Shown here in pieces: positions 23,350-35,667 of a DNA stretch of 64,000 bases (position 1 is the stretch's first letter; each line of letters begins with the position of its first letter). This stretch comes from Muricea muricata (taxonomy: Eukaryota > Cnidaria > Anthozoa > Malacalcyonacea > Plexauridae). The notes beneath the pieces were generated by a model. The model was not told the DNA's origin. It saw nothing but the letters and a program-made list of their open reading frames with translations, and made no database searches. The DNA is taken from the NCBI GenBank assembly GCA_963855995.1, contig OY979724.1, positions 8,503,032-8,567,031 on the forward strand. The letters are read 5' to 3'. Position numbers and translations under genes: made by a program.

Positions 23350-25580
23350 AGGATAGATAGAGATAGATAGATAGATGGTTTATTGACTTAAAACTTGCAG
23401 CCTTTGTAATATACTCCAGCTGAAAAACGTTAAGCATTACAAAAAGGTAGAATATATATATATATAAGGTAAGAATTATTAATATACGTCTTCAAGTTTA
23501 TATCTTATAACAAGTTAAATTTCATGTAAAATATATGGCTATGTACACTTGAGAATAATCTAACTCAGTTTCCCATCTATACATTTATATATTCTAGAGT
23601 TAGCGTTTATAAAATCATTTCTAAATCTAATCGTTCTCCAATGGGGAAGTTGGAATTTTCGTCTTCCTCTGAGGAAAACTTCTGAGGCGTTTGAAGGTGG
23701 CAATAAGCAATGCAATTTGTCATTTGTATCCTTGACTATTTTTTCGAAAAGTTTTGTAGTCAGATTTTGTCTACGATCGGTCAATTGTGGAATATTTAGG
23801 ACATTGAGCGAGTCTTTATAACCATGCTCAGGAAGGATGATTTTACAAGCTCGCCGTTGCATTCTTTCTAGATCATCGGACAGGTATTTAGGAAGAGAGT
23901 CATGGAACACTTCACATGCGTACTCAGCAACAGGACGGATGCATGTAACATAGAACAAAAGAAGGTCCTTGGGTGGTAACTTTGCACATTTCAATTGTCT
24001 CAAAAAGTAGAGACGAGTTGAGATCTTCTTACGTACGGATTCGATGTGATTGTTCCACTTAAGATTATCGGTAATGGTTAATCCAAGCAGTTTTACACTG
24101 TGAACCACCTCGATATCTTTGTTATTTATAATTATAGGATCGAAACTAGACTCTCCAGTTGAGAAATTAATGCAAAGCTCTTTACATTTGGACTCTTTCA
24201 ACTGCATACCATTGTTTGCAGATTTTAAAGAAACTGTATCAACATACGATTGCATTGCACCATTTGGTTGATCTTTATTAATAACTTCTGACATAGTTGT
24301 GTCATCTACGTACTTCCAAAGGTGCTTGTTTTCTGCAACGTCCAGGTCATTTATCATGACTAGAAAAAGCCAAGGACCTAATTTGGTGCCTTGTGGAACA
24401 CCGGCAGGAACACTTTTCCATTCAGAAAAGCAATCGTTGCTTAGTTTTACTCTTTGACAGCGATCGGTAAGGAAATCCATGGTCCAATGCAGAATGGATT
24501 TAGGAATATCGTATTTCTTCAGTTTTTCCAAAAGAATATGGTGGTCGATCAAGTCAAAAGCTTTACGAAAATCAAATAGCATAACCCTGACAGTGGCACC
24601 GTTACCATCCGTACTTCTATTCCAGGAATGCAGCATGCTAATTAAAGCGTGTGTTGTACTTGATTTTGGGATTGATCCAAATTGCCTTTCGTCAAGTTTT
24701 ATGTAATGTTCGACCACGAATTCTTCGGCTAGTTTTGATAAAATGGGTGTCAACGAAATCGGGCGTAGATGGTCGTTAATATCAGTTATGGATTTAGTTT
24801 TAGGGATAGCGATGATATCTGCCGTCTTCCATGAATGTGGAAGACGGCATTCTCGATACGAGCAATTTAGGATCTCTGTAACTGGAAACGCTAGCAAATC
24901 AGCATTTTCTTTTAGTACCCACAGTGGAATTCCGTCGGGACCGTTGGCCTTTCTTGAGTTAAGCGTAGAAAGTTTTTTAAACACATCTTCATTGCTAACG
25001 GTAAGAATAAGATTGTTAAGATTGATAGGTACCATATCTTGGTAATGATCTGGAGTAAGGGGGGTGAAGGTTCTCATTGGGGACAGGAAGGAATTGTTTA
25101 TTTCGTTCGCAATTTCAACTTTAACGGTTTTCGAAAAGTAGTTATCAGGTCTTAAGGCTCTAAGAATTTCTTCGTTATTTTTATAAACAGATTTACTTCC
25201 GCTAAGTTTCTTAACTTCATCCCACCAAGCTGATGGTTTACACTGTTTGAGATGCTGTACACTTTTCGCGTAATACTTTGCACGACACGATTTCCTTTTA
25301 CGATTAACTCTGTTTCTAAGGTATTTGAATTAAACAGTATTTCCTTGTTTAAGAGCAATTTGGCGCTTCTTAATTAATTATGATAATTCTGGAGTCATCC
25401 AAGGAGGTTCATTGCTCCAAGTTTTAACTGAGCGTAGTGGAAGAATGTAGTCTAAGCCGACTGTTAGTATAGTTTCCAATAAAATATTTTTTTCAGTGCA
25501 AGTAAGAACGTTATTAAACATATTAGGAATGTCCAACAGCTCTAAATATTTTCGAAAAATCAGGCGAGAACTTGGCCGAA
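23350..25580 (-). mobile_element. 5'-truncated LINE (CR1/L2/jockey-type) with intact RT ORF
   Basis: Minus-strand element. The linker before the reverse transcriptase is readable in shifting frames from about 25,570 (GLDYILPLRS, NEPPWMTPEL, PSAWWDEVKKLSG), the RT ORF follows, then a 3' UTR with AATAAA near 23,380, and it ends in an ATCT/AGAT microsatellite tail at 23,353-23,386. Short microsatellite 3' tails are usual for CR1/L2-type LINEs. The endonuclease is missing, so it is 5'-truncated. Confidence 0.85.
23560..25077 (-). CDS. Reverse transcriptase of a non-LTR retrotransposon (505 aa)
   Basis: One uninterrupted frame of 505 codons covers nearly the whole RT domain. Visible blocks: SRKANGPDGIP (41-51), RPISLTPILSK (105-115), VMLFDFRKAFD (165-175, first catalytic Asp169), GVPQGTKLGPWLF (226-238), YVDDTT (256-261, catalytic Asp pair) and KLLGLTITDNLKW after that. 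The C-terminal third with PVAEYACEVFHDSL and RMQRRACKIIL is typical of the CR1/L2/jockey group. The chosen Met is arbitrary because the ORF originally continued upstream, where frameshifts are now seen between 25,080 and 25,360. The RT is intact but the element lacks its endonuclease, so it cannot move by itself. Confidence 0.9.
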   Translation of the reverse strand: MRTFTPLTPDHYQDMVPINLNNLILTVSNEDVFKKLSTLNSRKANGPDGIPLWVLKENADLLAFPVTEILNCSYRECRLPHSWKTADIIAIPKTKSITDINDHLRPISLTPILSKLAEEFVVEHYIKLDERQFGSIPKSSTTHALISMLHSWNRSTDGNGATVRVMLFDFRKAFDLIDHHILLEKLKKYDIPKSILHWTMDFLTDRCQRVKLSNDCFSEWKSVPAGVPQGTKLGPWLFLVMINDLDVAENKHLWKYVDDTTMSEVINKDQPNGAMQSYVDTVSLKSANNGMQLKESKCKELCINFSTGESSFDPIIINNKDIEVVHSVKLLGLTITDNLKWNNHIESVRKKISTRLYFLRQLKCAKLPPKDLLLFYVTCIRPVAEYACEVFHDSLPKYLSDDLERMQRRACKIILPEHGYKDSLNVLNIPQLTDRRQNLTTKLFEKIVKDTNDKLHCLLPPSNASEVFLRGRRKFQLPHWRTIRFRNDFINANSRIYKCIDGKLS

Positions 25581-26221
25581 GGACCCTTTTTTTTATCTTT
25601 ATTCTTTAAAAGGAAAGCGACAACGATGTTTCTTTGCTCGAAAAACACGAGGAAAGGTTAGTTACAGTTACATACCTATAGGCTATATGTAAGCAAATTG
25701 AACGCTGTGTCATTAGTGTGTTTTGTTGTGTGACGAAAGTGTGCTGTAAATTGAACCTATTTCTGGCATTGTTTCACTTTGTTTGTACAGATTCGGTTTG
25801 TTTATAAATCTTTGTAGTTTACCTAAGCGTGTGTTTATATAAAGACACATGTGTCTTATATAAAGGTTTATGTTCCTTCATTTTTTTACATATTCTACCC
25901 TATGTTTTCTTTGGCCTGAATTCAAAAACCCTCCCCGGGCTTTTAAAATCCATCGTACTTTATGTGGCATAAAATGCTTTCCTCGTGATGAAACGAGAAC
26001 ATCGGATTGGACACAGTGATTGTTGAATATAAATGAGTTTTTTAAAAAAAATGTCAAATTCAATATTGTACAGTAGTCACTACTATGTCCAACTATTGCT
26101 TGGACACTGGGATCAGATTTGTCATGCGCTCACGCCATCAGAGACAAATACGAGGCTTATTTGCCATGTGCTAACGCAACCGGAATTTCACTTATTTTTC
26201 ATGTCTGTTTGAGTGTTTACA

Positions 26222-26358
26222 ACATGTTTACAATTGCTTCAGCTCGGTTTGCTTCGGTTTCGGCCGAACAAATCAAGCAAATATTCGAGGAGATATCGAA
26301 GGACTCGAAAAACACAAAAAGGCTACCAAAGTAGGCAAGCGTGTTTTTTAGGACTATC
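26222..26358 (+). pseudogene. DUF3504-type (Crypton-recombinase-related) N-terminal exon, broken
   Basis: The frame reads ARFASVSAEQIKQIFEEI then SKDSKNTKR, the usual opening of multi-copy invertebrate proteins with a DUF3504 domain (relatives of KCTD1/ZMYM C-terminal domains, derived from Crypton tyrosine recombinases). After KNTK the frame must shift by one base to give KATKVGKRVF, then a stop, then DYLR before a GTAAAAG donor-like site at 26,361. So it has one frameshift and one stop. The ATG expected before the motif reads ATT. Confidence 0.45.
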
Positions 26359-26359
26359 T

Positions 26360-27519
26360 GAGGTAAAAGAAACTAGGTTTGACTTGAGGTTTGTTGTCTG
26401 TTTTTTTTTTATTTACATGTCTGACTTTTCTTGTAAAATGAAAAATAAAAGAATTTTTTATTACGGCTTACGCAGTATATCGGAATTATTCAGACCTCGA
26501 CCAGATATTTGCGATATCCTGCTCAGCCTCATCCAATAATTCTTAATTTTTCTATCACCAATATTTAGCGAGACATGAACCTAAAACCGCAAACTCGTAT
26601 TACCAACCGGTCAAGATCACAACTAATTAGTATGCGAACCTGCTCGGAATTTGTCGACAGAATCGCAAGCTTCGGTTTCCGACGGTGCTCGAAAATTTTT
26701 CCGAATTTTTTTAAACGTTTTTCTGTGCAGGACGTGGAATAGCTCAGAATAGTAAAGTAATAGTCTGTTTGGTTTTCAGCGATAGTATCTCTGTTTTTAA
26801 GGTAATATGCTTTATTCTCTATATTGGTACAACATTGGAGTATTATGATTGCTTCTCAATATAAAGGCTGCGGCTTTTATTTGAAATTTCTTTAAATAAT
26901 ACCGCAAAATCCGATACAAATAGCTGAGTTCTTAATTTTAATCGGCTGAGACAGTTCTATAGATTTGGATATTTTTGAGAGAGTATAAAAAGGGTAGAAA
27001 TTAGCCTAACAAAACGTGCCAAGGAACTGTTGACAAATAGATTTATTCACTGAATTCAGACTTGTTCCATGATGAGGTGCAGGGGTTAGCTTTGAATCCG
27101 CGATTACAAAGGAAAACAGACTTTTTTGGCTAAAAATCTGTTGAAATGATCTGAAGTGAGGTGGGGGGGGGGGGTAGTGCGTAGAAACAATTGCAGAATA
27201 AGCCCATGATTGGAGGACAAAATCCATTTGTCGAAGGCCACTAACCCTACTAGTCTGAAAGTATTTGTCTTCAATAAGAGAAAGAAATGCAAGGTGATCT
27301 AGGCATGATTTAGTTACTGACTAAGAATCCAGACCTGGGTGCACTCTGCGCACAAACATTTTGAGATTCTTATTTGGAGAAACGATGCAGGGCTTATTTA
27401 ACCAGCAGCATATAACCCCCCTGTTTTTTTCAAGACTGTGGGTGGATCCATTGTGATATACTTGACTGATATAGTATTCAATTTCTGCACACAACCTCTG
27501 GCTTTGTTACATTTTTCTT
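26360..27519. other. Intergenic
   Basis: No recognisable gene. A 12-G run lies at 27,163-27,174. The rest is AT-rich. Confidence 0.4.
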
Positions 27520-27650
27520 ATGCTTTATTTACCATTTCAGGTTTTCACATCCTAAATAAGATACTTTGAAATTTGTTTGTAGATTGACAAGGTGCTTCAC
27601 ATTCTCTCTCAACAACTGGCAGATTGCAAAAGTTAAGTTGTAAAAGGTAT
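27520..27650 (+). other. Exon-like conserved segment, partner at 41,060-41,190
   Basis: TTTACCATTTCAG, then about 45 bp later TTTGAAATTTGTTTGTAG followed by IDKVLHILSQQLADCKS-stop, then a GTATTG word. The partner at 41,060-41,190 keeps the same layout (IDKMLNLL...) but is shifted in frame by a 3'-side indel. This suggests a decayed terminal exon copied twice. Gene unknown. Confidence 0.25.
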
Positions 27651-27739
27651 TGTCATTTTTCTACTTTTCATCTTTAATATTCAGGACAGTTTATTTGTCA
27701 ATTTGTTTGAGAAGCATCCTCAACATTCAATTTTTGGTA

Positions 27740-28720
27740 TATTCTAGATGTATGTTGCATATATGGAGTCATATTTCTGCCAATATTCATGTTCTTTATT
27801 TTCAACATGTTTATGTTATCGATGTTGGTAAATTTATGTTAGATTCAACATTATTTCAAAATTCATCATCGTAATTTCAAGTAAATTGTGATATTCATGT
27901 TTTGAAAAACTTTGAGTTTGATTCCGACTACATATATAAATTTGAAAACTCTATATTGATGGATATATGGTGTGGGGTTGAAGTAAGGATGGTTTTTTTG
28001 GTTGCTTAAATGGTGACCAGAGAACTAAATTGGGTTGCCAACTCTGGTATCAGTTTGGCATATGTGAATGAAATCTTTTTGATGAATTTGAATAATTTTA
28101 TTATTTACTGAAAGTAATTCAAAAGTGTCGATTGGTTAGAACTGCGGATGATTGAAATCGTCATATGCATCCAGTAGCTGCCAAAATTTGGAGTTATCAG
28201 ATTACCATAGAATATTGAAAACATATATTCGAGATTATGGCATCACACTAATTTATGTTTCTTATGTCTAATGCGGGAAAATACAAATGGCTTCTTCAGT
28301 AAATTGTGTCTTGTTTACAAGGCAAGATTCTGAATGTCACATAAATACAAATAAATAATAAAACAATTATTGAACTCTCGGGTAATTTGGGTTTGGGAAG
28401 GTCATAAAAGATGAGTTCATATGAAATGCAATGAATTGGGCACGAAATGCACTCTTAGAAGCAGAACATTTGTGTTGTTCCTCAGGCTGACAGCTTCCTC
28501 CAGTCTCTTTTTTTGGGGGAGGTGGGGGGGGGGGGGGTGGCAATAAATAATGTGATAATTAATATTGGCATAAGTTTGTACAGTACGTGCCATATATCCA
28601 TCAATATAAACTTTTGATTCTTTGTTGAATTTAACATAAATTTGCCAACATCGATAACATAGACATGTTGAAAATAAAGAACATGAATATTGGCAGAAAT
28701 CTGACTCCATATGCAAGTTC
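27740..28720. repeat. Inverted repeat, arms of about 120-240 bp
   Basis: 27,740-27,855 and 28,600-28,712 are reverse complements through ATGGAGTCA, CCAATATTCATGTTCTTTATTTTCAACATG and CGATGTTGGCAAATTTATGTT-like blocks. A second matching pair, ATTGATGGATATATGG at about 27,955 and its complement at about 28,586, extends the arms. A 14-G run lies at 28,524-28,537 inside. Confidence 0.75.
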
Positions 28721-30040
28721 TAGGCTTGCTTGTGACTAGTGGTTGTGTTTATTGTGAAGTTTTCAATTTTGCCAATTAGCAGCAGTCTTGAAAAATTGCT
28801 CTATATCAGTCAAGTCACAAAATAAATATGGAGCTCTGAAAAGAAATGATTGAGTTACAATCATTGAGTTACAATTGTAAAGTTACTGTCTGAAATTCGA
28901 AATTTCACCATTAAAATTTACTACAAATTGAGCTGTAGCTGATGAAATTTCATCATAAAAATTCCACATTTTAATATTTTACATTTATTTTTATTACTAT
29001 TACTGTACCTTTTCAATTGGAGGTAATTTAACAATGCAGAAAATTAGATCAATTAATCTAACCCTTAAACCCAATCAAGTCCTTAACCCTAAAGTAAACC
29101 AATCAAAATATGTTGTATGGATCATAGAGTTAGGGATTGCATTTCTGGTTTAGATTACAATTTAATTTGGTGTATTGTAGAACACAGAATGGTTATCAAA
29201 CACAAAACTAAACAGATTTCCTTCAGCTGCCATATCTCACATAGAAAATACCAATTTCAGTATTATTGACTAACGAGGCAGATTGATCACAAGGGACATA
29301 TATATATGTACTAGACAACTCTGTTTAGTGGTGTTTGTGTACAGAGTTTCAATTGATTAACTGACAGCATCAATTCAGCTGATAATTTTGATTTGCCAAT
29401 TTTCAATCAATTTATCTAACAACAGGCCTCTGTCTCCCCCCCCCCCCCCCACAAACACACACAAATTGTATTAGGTTTGAGAAGGAAAGGGGTCACCCAC
29501 CCACCTGGTTGGTATATCCCAGTTAATCACATAGAAGAAGGCCTTAAATACACAACAGAGTGTTTATGCTGCTACAACTTGACTCGACTAGCTCAACTTT
29601 CCTTATTTCCATTGAAAGCAATCAAGTTGCATTGTGTCTAGCTGTCATATCTAACGCACTAAAACAGTTGCAAAAATTAAAAACACACTATAACAATACA
29701 CTTACCTATGATTGATCTGATTTATCATTTTTAATCTGTATACAACACTAGTATTATAGAACACGATTTTATTTAGTGTGACTGAGAGCTTTGATAAATT
29801 TTATACAGATCTATTCATTCACATTCATTCACATTCAACCAGGTGTAATAATTATTCATATTTACATTTTGCTACTGAATCAACAAAGATCTCTGATTTT
29901 TAGTGATTTTTAACAAACATTTTGTCAGCATCTATTTTGGGGAGTTAACTTGAAAGGCATAAACAAATAGTATGTGCTATTTACTTACTAATCACATTTA
30001 GAGTGTCTAGAAAAACATCAGAATGTAAAACATCAGAAGT
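28721..30040. other. Intergenic
   Basis: No gene seen. A 15-C run lies at 29,436-29,450, followed by a CACA-rich word. ACATTCATTCACATTCA is a short direct repeat at 29,820-29,836. Confidence 0.4.
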
Positions 30041-30044
30041 TTTA

Positions 30045-30370
30045 TATAAAACAGGTGAGAATTCTACTTAAATTTACTTGCAATATATACAAAATTAATT
30101 CGCATTTTGTTAGTTAATAATGAGACTTGCTCTTAGTTGTTTTGTTGGAATTGACGATAGATTTTGCTTTCTAGCATACTTTCAAAGAGAAACCCTATGC
30201 AACTTAATATACACGGCTCACACCCTCGCAGTCCATAACCTTTAGCTAATGAATTTTGTTTTAAACAAACAAGCAAAATAAAATTGCGTTATCTCTAGGT
30301 ACTTAAACCCACTTAGATCGAGAGTATTTGATTGAGTTTTCACAGGTAAAACCTTTGCCGAAAAATGCAA
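30045..30370. repeat. Dispersed block shared with both palindrome arms
   Basis: About 320 bp match 45,030-45,395 and its mirror at 60,643-61,008. Common landmarks are ACAGGTGAGAATTCTA, TTAATTCGCATTTT, CACACCCTCGCAGTCCATA, GCGTTATCTCTAG and TACTTAAACCCACTTAGA. No coding frame is conserved. ACAG|GTGAGAAT looks like a splice donor, so this may be an old exon end plus intron. Confidence 0.75.
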
Positions 30371-33339
30371 GAAATCGCATTTGTGGAACTCTAGATTCCA
30401 AAATTTTCCAGGGACCATGTCTCCCATTCGCCCGACATGCTCTAAAACAATCACCCTGGCTACGCCACGGTATGTCAATGGTTTATCTATATTAATTTTG
30501 AAGTCAATTTTATTTAGCCTAAATGGCAGGCATTTTTGGCACTTGCTTTTGGGCAGGTCATTATACAGAACGGCAGGGCAGTGAGCCCTCTCCCCCCCCT
30601 CCCCTCTTCCTTCCAATCAAAAGGTGCTAGTTTCACACCTGAAACGATTTAAACCCATGTGTTCGTATACCTAATGAATCAAATACTTAATGTATGCACA
30701 CGTCAAATTTTACATTTTTTACATTGACTGTAGTGCTAGATTATTGAAATTCCTCAGTGCACTTAAGTCATGGCTCCAGCTCATTTTAGCAAAATATGAC
30801 ATAAATGGCAATTATTCATCATATATTAAAGCAACCTCCACCAAACTTGCTATAATAATAGTTAGGCCTAGTGTTAACAAACTGCGACATTTTGTTGCCA
30901 TGGAAACGGTCACGTGACCATAACATCCTTGATATTGTGTTACTGATCTTTGCGGACTTGGGAGATGGGTCTGGGAATAATGTTAGCATTAGAAATTGTA
31001 TGCTTTAGAAAGCACGTATATTCAAGTTTATCAGTCTAACTGGAATGTGTGTCCTGAATGTGTAGTTTAGGACAAAGAAAGAATTGTTTTAAATTTTGAT
31101 GTATTTTTTCATTTCTACTTCAATTTTTTTTATGTTTTCGGCACAGAGGACACACATTCCGGTTAGTTCCCCCAAAATGGGTGGGAAACGAACTTATTTT
31201 CATAGTCACTGAGAGCTGGTATTTGATACAGGGTAGCAGGGGCGGATCTAGCTTGAGATCTGACCGTGTCTTGTGAAGGACATTGTATTTTCAGGGGGGA
31301 GCAGTGGAACGCTCTCCCCCTACCGCCAAAAAAATTGAAAATTAAATCGGCTTGGAAAAATTTTAAAAATTGAAAAATTAAATATCAAAAATAAATATTG
31401 AAATTTGAAAATTAGAACAGGCTTTTTCACAAAAAAGAAATAAAAAGCACCAATAATTTGACACATCTATAAATATACATATGTACATTTGACACATTTA
31501 TAAATACACATAAATATTATCATGACAGTATTTATCATGACAGTCTGACAGACACTTATTGTGTAGTGTACATGTATCATTTAACAAATTAAGTTAAAGT
31601 ATTGCAGTACTTTCTTTCAGGGCCAAAGTTAGATTGTTAATTAGGGGGGATGGGGATTCATATACCAGTACTTGTTTTTTGGCTGACAAATTTCTTTTAA
31701 AGTCTAACACATTTCAAAAGAAATTAGTCAGACAGAACCTGAATATAGGAATATTTACCCATCTAATTAACACCCTGGCTTCACCCCTGACTTTATCATT
31801 CCACTCTGTGCTACAAACACATCATAGAAAGAGCAGTGAATCTTTGAGGATTATTTGATGTGTACCTAGCCTCATTTGGTCAATTATGTTAAAGCATCAA
31901 ATTATGCCCTATAACAAGATGTAACAAGATGTGCCCTACATTTTCCACTGTCTAATACCAGAAGATGCTATGTCAGTGATGAAGTGCTTGTGGTGTTTAA
32001 TTAACTGGTAATCTGCCTGCTTGCCTAGTCTATACACAAAGCAGATTATCAGCTTTCGATCAAAGCAGTCTATATGAGCTGTCACAAGCTGAGCATCTAT
32101 GTCTGCAAGCTGGCTTAAATCTGCAATGGCTGTGAGTTTTATTTAGCAGCAGGGCCAGGAGAGGGGGGGGTGCTGCCACTGAAAAATTTTGAAATCTAGG
32201 CCAGGGTCCCACAAATAGTTATAAATATCAATACATGAAACAACATTGAGCAACATTTATATCACCAAAATATTTCATATTGTTCAAAGCATTGAAGTAT
32301 AATCATGCTACAACGATTGTTGTCAAATCACACAACTAGGGATCCAGGTGACAATAAATGTAGAACTGCTTTCTATTAACTACATAAACCATCATTTACT
32401 TTACATTGTAGGTCATAGATTACAATGTAGCACACAGTAACACAGGCCATATTTAAAAAAATATGTTATATTACCAAGTGTTTTTAGTATAGGATCACGG
32501 TTTATATGAACACAAAGTTACACAATCAGCACTTGTCTGCCACTCGATCAGCACTTTGGTATTGACAGTATTAAAATTTACATAACATTAACGATTTGCA
32601 TATTAGCAAATTTCATGACTCTTACCTTTCCAGGATCTATCATTCTGCCTCGCATATTTACGGTTTAATCCATCAGCAAAACGGGATCGCAGTTATACTT
32701 TTCGAAGACCTAGTATAATACCCGAATTAGAACAAGAACTTTCCGAAGTGTTCACGATTATAACTGTTTCTTGATCATTGCGCAATAAAAACATGGTCAC
32801 CGTGTCGCACGTCACAAAATCTGGCCTTCTGATTGGTTGGATACCTTCCACCGTGTCTCAAAGTTACTATATTTAGTAACAACAAGACGCCTGCTAAGGC
32901 GTTCACTCCGCCTGCCAAACGAAAATGGGCACAAGGCCAGGCAGGGCTGTAACTAGAGAGTTCATTGGGGGTGGGGTACATTCACTTATTTCTGTTCTGT
33001 CCAACTAATTCCTTTTTAAATCAATTATTATTACGGTACCTTCCAAGGCATTTTAAGACATTGCTAGCACATCTTATGCAATCACTAAGATAACCAAAAA
33101 TCAATGTCTGAGTGACCTGCCAGGCACTCTGTCCAGAGTCCTAGTAGGATTGCATTCTTTAGAATTTAATTTAGATTAAAGACTTTAATAGTACATATGT
33201 TAAACAAGATTCTTTTGCCATAATGCCACCAACAAATAGCTGTTTTATTTTGCAAGTAAAGAAAATTTTACTAAAAGTGTATACAATACATCAGTCTATT
33301 AAATCCATCAATTTATTAAATCTATTCTGTAGCACACTG
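30371..33339. other. Intergenic, one weak first-exon candidate
   Basis: No convincing gene. On the minus strand, ATGCGAGGCAGAATGATAGATC... leads into GGAAAG|GTAAGAG at about 32,624-32,656, a good donor after a 10-codon MRGRMIDPGK start. The upstream 100-200 bp is CpG-richer with an ATTGG box. This could be the first exon of a minus-strand gene, but with only ten codons I give it little weight. The rest is AT-rich. Confidence 0.25.
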
Positions 33340-34259
33340 CCTGAAGTCTCCACGATATAATTTGTTGGGAAAATGTTGGCTAGCCTTTTGATATATTGAC
33401 CAGCTTTGAATTAGATATTTGATGTGTTGATAAGGTGTCAGGTAAATATTTGGCATGTTTATAAAATGTTGGTAAGGATTTTGACTAGTTGACAAGTTTT
33501 CGAGCAGACTTTTGACATGTTGATAAGATCTGAGTTAGTCTTTTGATATGTGGACAAGCTTTGAAATGGACTTTTGACATGTTGATATGCTCCTAGTTAG
33601 ATTTTTGGCATGTTGACAAGATGTCGGTTAGGTTTTTGGCTTGTTGACAAGATGTCAGTTAGGCTTTTGGCTTGTTGAAAAGATGTTGGTTAGGCTTTTG
33701 GCTTGTTGACAAGATGCCGGTAAGGCTTTTGGCTTGTTGACAAGATGTCGGTAAGGCTTTTCACTTGTTGAAAAGATATCAGTTAGGCTTTTGGCTTGTT
33801 GACAAGATGTCGGTTAGACTTTGACCTGTACATGCCCACAAGTTGTCAGTTAGACTTTCGACATGCTGACAAAGTATTTACTTCCAGAAAGCTTCAGGTG
33901 TCAGTTAAAACATTGGTATATAGGCAGGGTGTCTGATAAAGTTTTGGCAAATTAAGAAAGTGCCAGTTGAAATTTTACTAAATTTAAGTTAAATTTTGTT
34001 CTTTTTTTATTTTGCATTTTTGAGTTTTTTTCTTGCTATTTTAATAATTATAGCAACAATCTTTACAGTAATCGACTTAAAAGTATTTCTGTGATCTGTA
34101 TTTTCTGTGATATCCAATTTGAAATCCTTTCTCTGAGTCAACTATTCAACGTGACGTTCTAACAAAACAAGTATTAAAATCGCTCATAAAAACAACAAAA
34201 ATTAAAAATTAGACTAAGCTATTAAGTCTGAAGTCTCCACGATATAATTTGTTGGGAAC
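33340..34259. repeat. About 31-bp tandem array between 30-bp direct repeats
   Basis: From about 33,370 to 33,875 a unit of about 31 bp (core GACAAGATGTCGGTTAGGCT then TTTGGCTTGTT) repeats about 15 times, cleanest in the middle and degenerate at both edges. The whole is flanked by an exact CTGAAGTCTCCACGATATAA-containing 30-bp repeat at 33,341-33,370 and 34,228-34,257. Confidence 0.85.
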
Positions 34260-35197
34260 TTTAGACTAACATATGTATTTCTGGAATTGGAATGTAAAAT
34301 GTCTCTTACCTTTTATTTGCCGTTTTAAAACATTTCTGGAGCAATTTTTTGATAAAGAACCTTCCTGTCCGTTTTTGTTGACTATTACCAAAGAGTAAGT
34401 ATACAAAGAGGGTTCACTCAATACAAATCCAGCGTCACACGGATTCCCGATGCTGACGTCATGACACGCCATCAAAAACAACATTAATTATTCCAAAAAA
34501 AAATTTAATATACAGCAGCCAGTACCATCGCTGCGTTTTCAATACAAAACTATAGGGAAAATGCAGTTCGAAATGCGAAAAATGGTATTTTTAAGAAAAC
34601 AGCAATTTTTACCTTCTAATCTGGACAGGATTTTTCAAGAATGACAATCTGTGATCTTTTCTATTCATGGAAGAAGCTCAAGTGAGTTTTTAAAATACTT
34701 TTTTTTTATTTTGAAAGTACAAGGAGCGGCCTGCCATCGCAGTTCGAACTCAGGCAGCCATGCCGTGCATGTTTGTTTGCTAATAAATGTTTGTTGTACA
34801 TTTATTTAGATATTTTGTGCACAAAAAAGCATGGCACAAAAGAAAAGAAGTTGCAGGCATCAATGATCGACAGCAATATGTATTAAAACGGATAAACTCG
34901 GTGGATTGAAAAGGATTGAATATCAAACTGTTGAAAATGTACTGCGCAAGCAATTTGTACAACATAAGGAATCAGCTATATAGTATTACAATGCCACTCC
35001 ATTATATCTAAAATCAACAAACTATTTATCAATACTAGAATATTTGTATCATATGTAGTCATTCGAGATACGATGGTCTGTAAACTTGACTAAATTGGTC
35101 TTCGTTCTATCTTTTCGATTGTGTTTTATGCAGACTCGTGCACGGTACTGTAAGTACAATAAATTTTTGAAGCATCATGAAGTAAGAGACCGACTAT

Positions 35198-35667
35198 CGC
35201 AGGGAAATTTTGCAAAAACCCATGAAGGAAGTTGATATGGGAAATGTACAATTTCCCGTTTCAAACCCACAAAACCCACACATGGGAAAGTTGTACAAAT
35301 CACATTAATGAATATTACCATTAATCATTAATGGTATTTAACATGTACATGCATGGGATTTTTAAAAACCCATTGATGTGCTAGGTCAAACCACATTTCA
35401 TAGTAATGGAATGATTTTAATGGAATTAAGTTTTTAAGAATATCCTGTCAATTCCAACTATTTAGTGTGTGGATTTACATGAATGGAAAACAATAACATA
35501 ACACATAAAAATCCCATGCATTTAAATGTTAAATACCAACAATGGAAATATCCCATTAATGTGATTTGTACAACTTTCCCATGCGTGGGATTTGTGGGTT
35601 TGAAATGGGAAATTGTGTATTTCCTAAATCAACTTCCATTCATGGGTTTTTGCAAAATTTCCCTGTG
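35198..35667. mobile_element. 470-bp hairpin MITE nested in the DNA element
   Basis: Arms of about 160 bp are reverse complements, beginning CAGGGAAATTTTGCAAAAAC at both ends and sharing TGTACAACTTTCCCATG and ATCACATTAATG. The middle is AT-rich. No ORF. Confidence 0.85.

Noticed and set aside
30242..30616. 124-codon minus-strand frame
   Set aside because: It runs through a dispersed repeat and a C-rich tract; the related copies at 45 kb and 61 kb do not keep it open.
33370..33875. CRISPR-like array
   Set aside because: Units are contiguous with no spacers and the sequence is eukaryotic; it is an ordinary tandem repeat.
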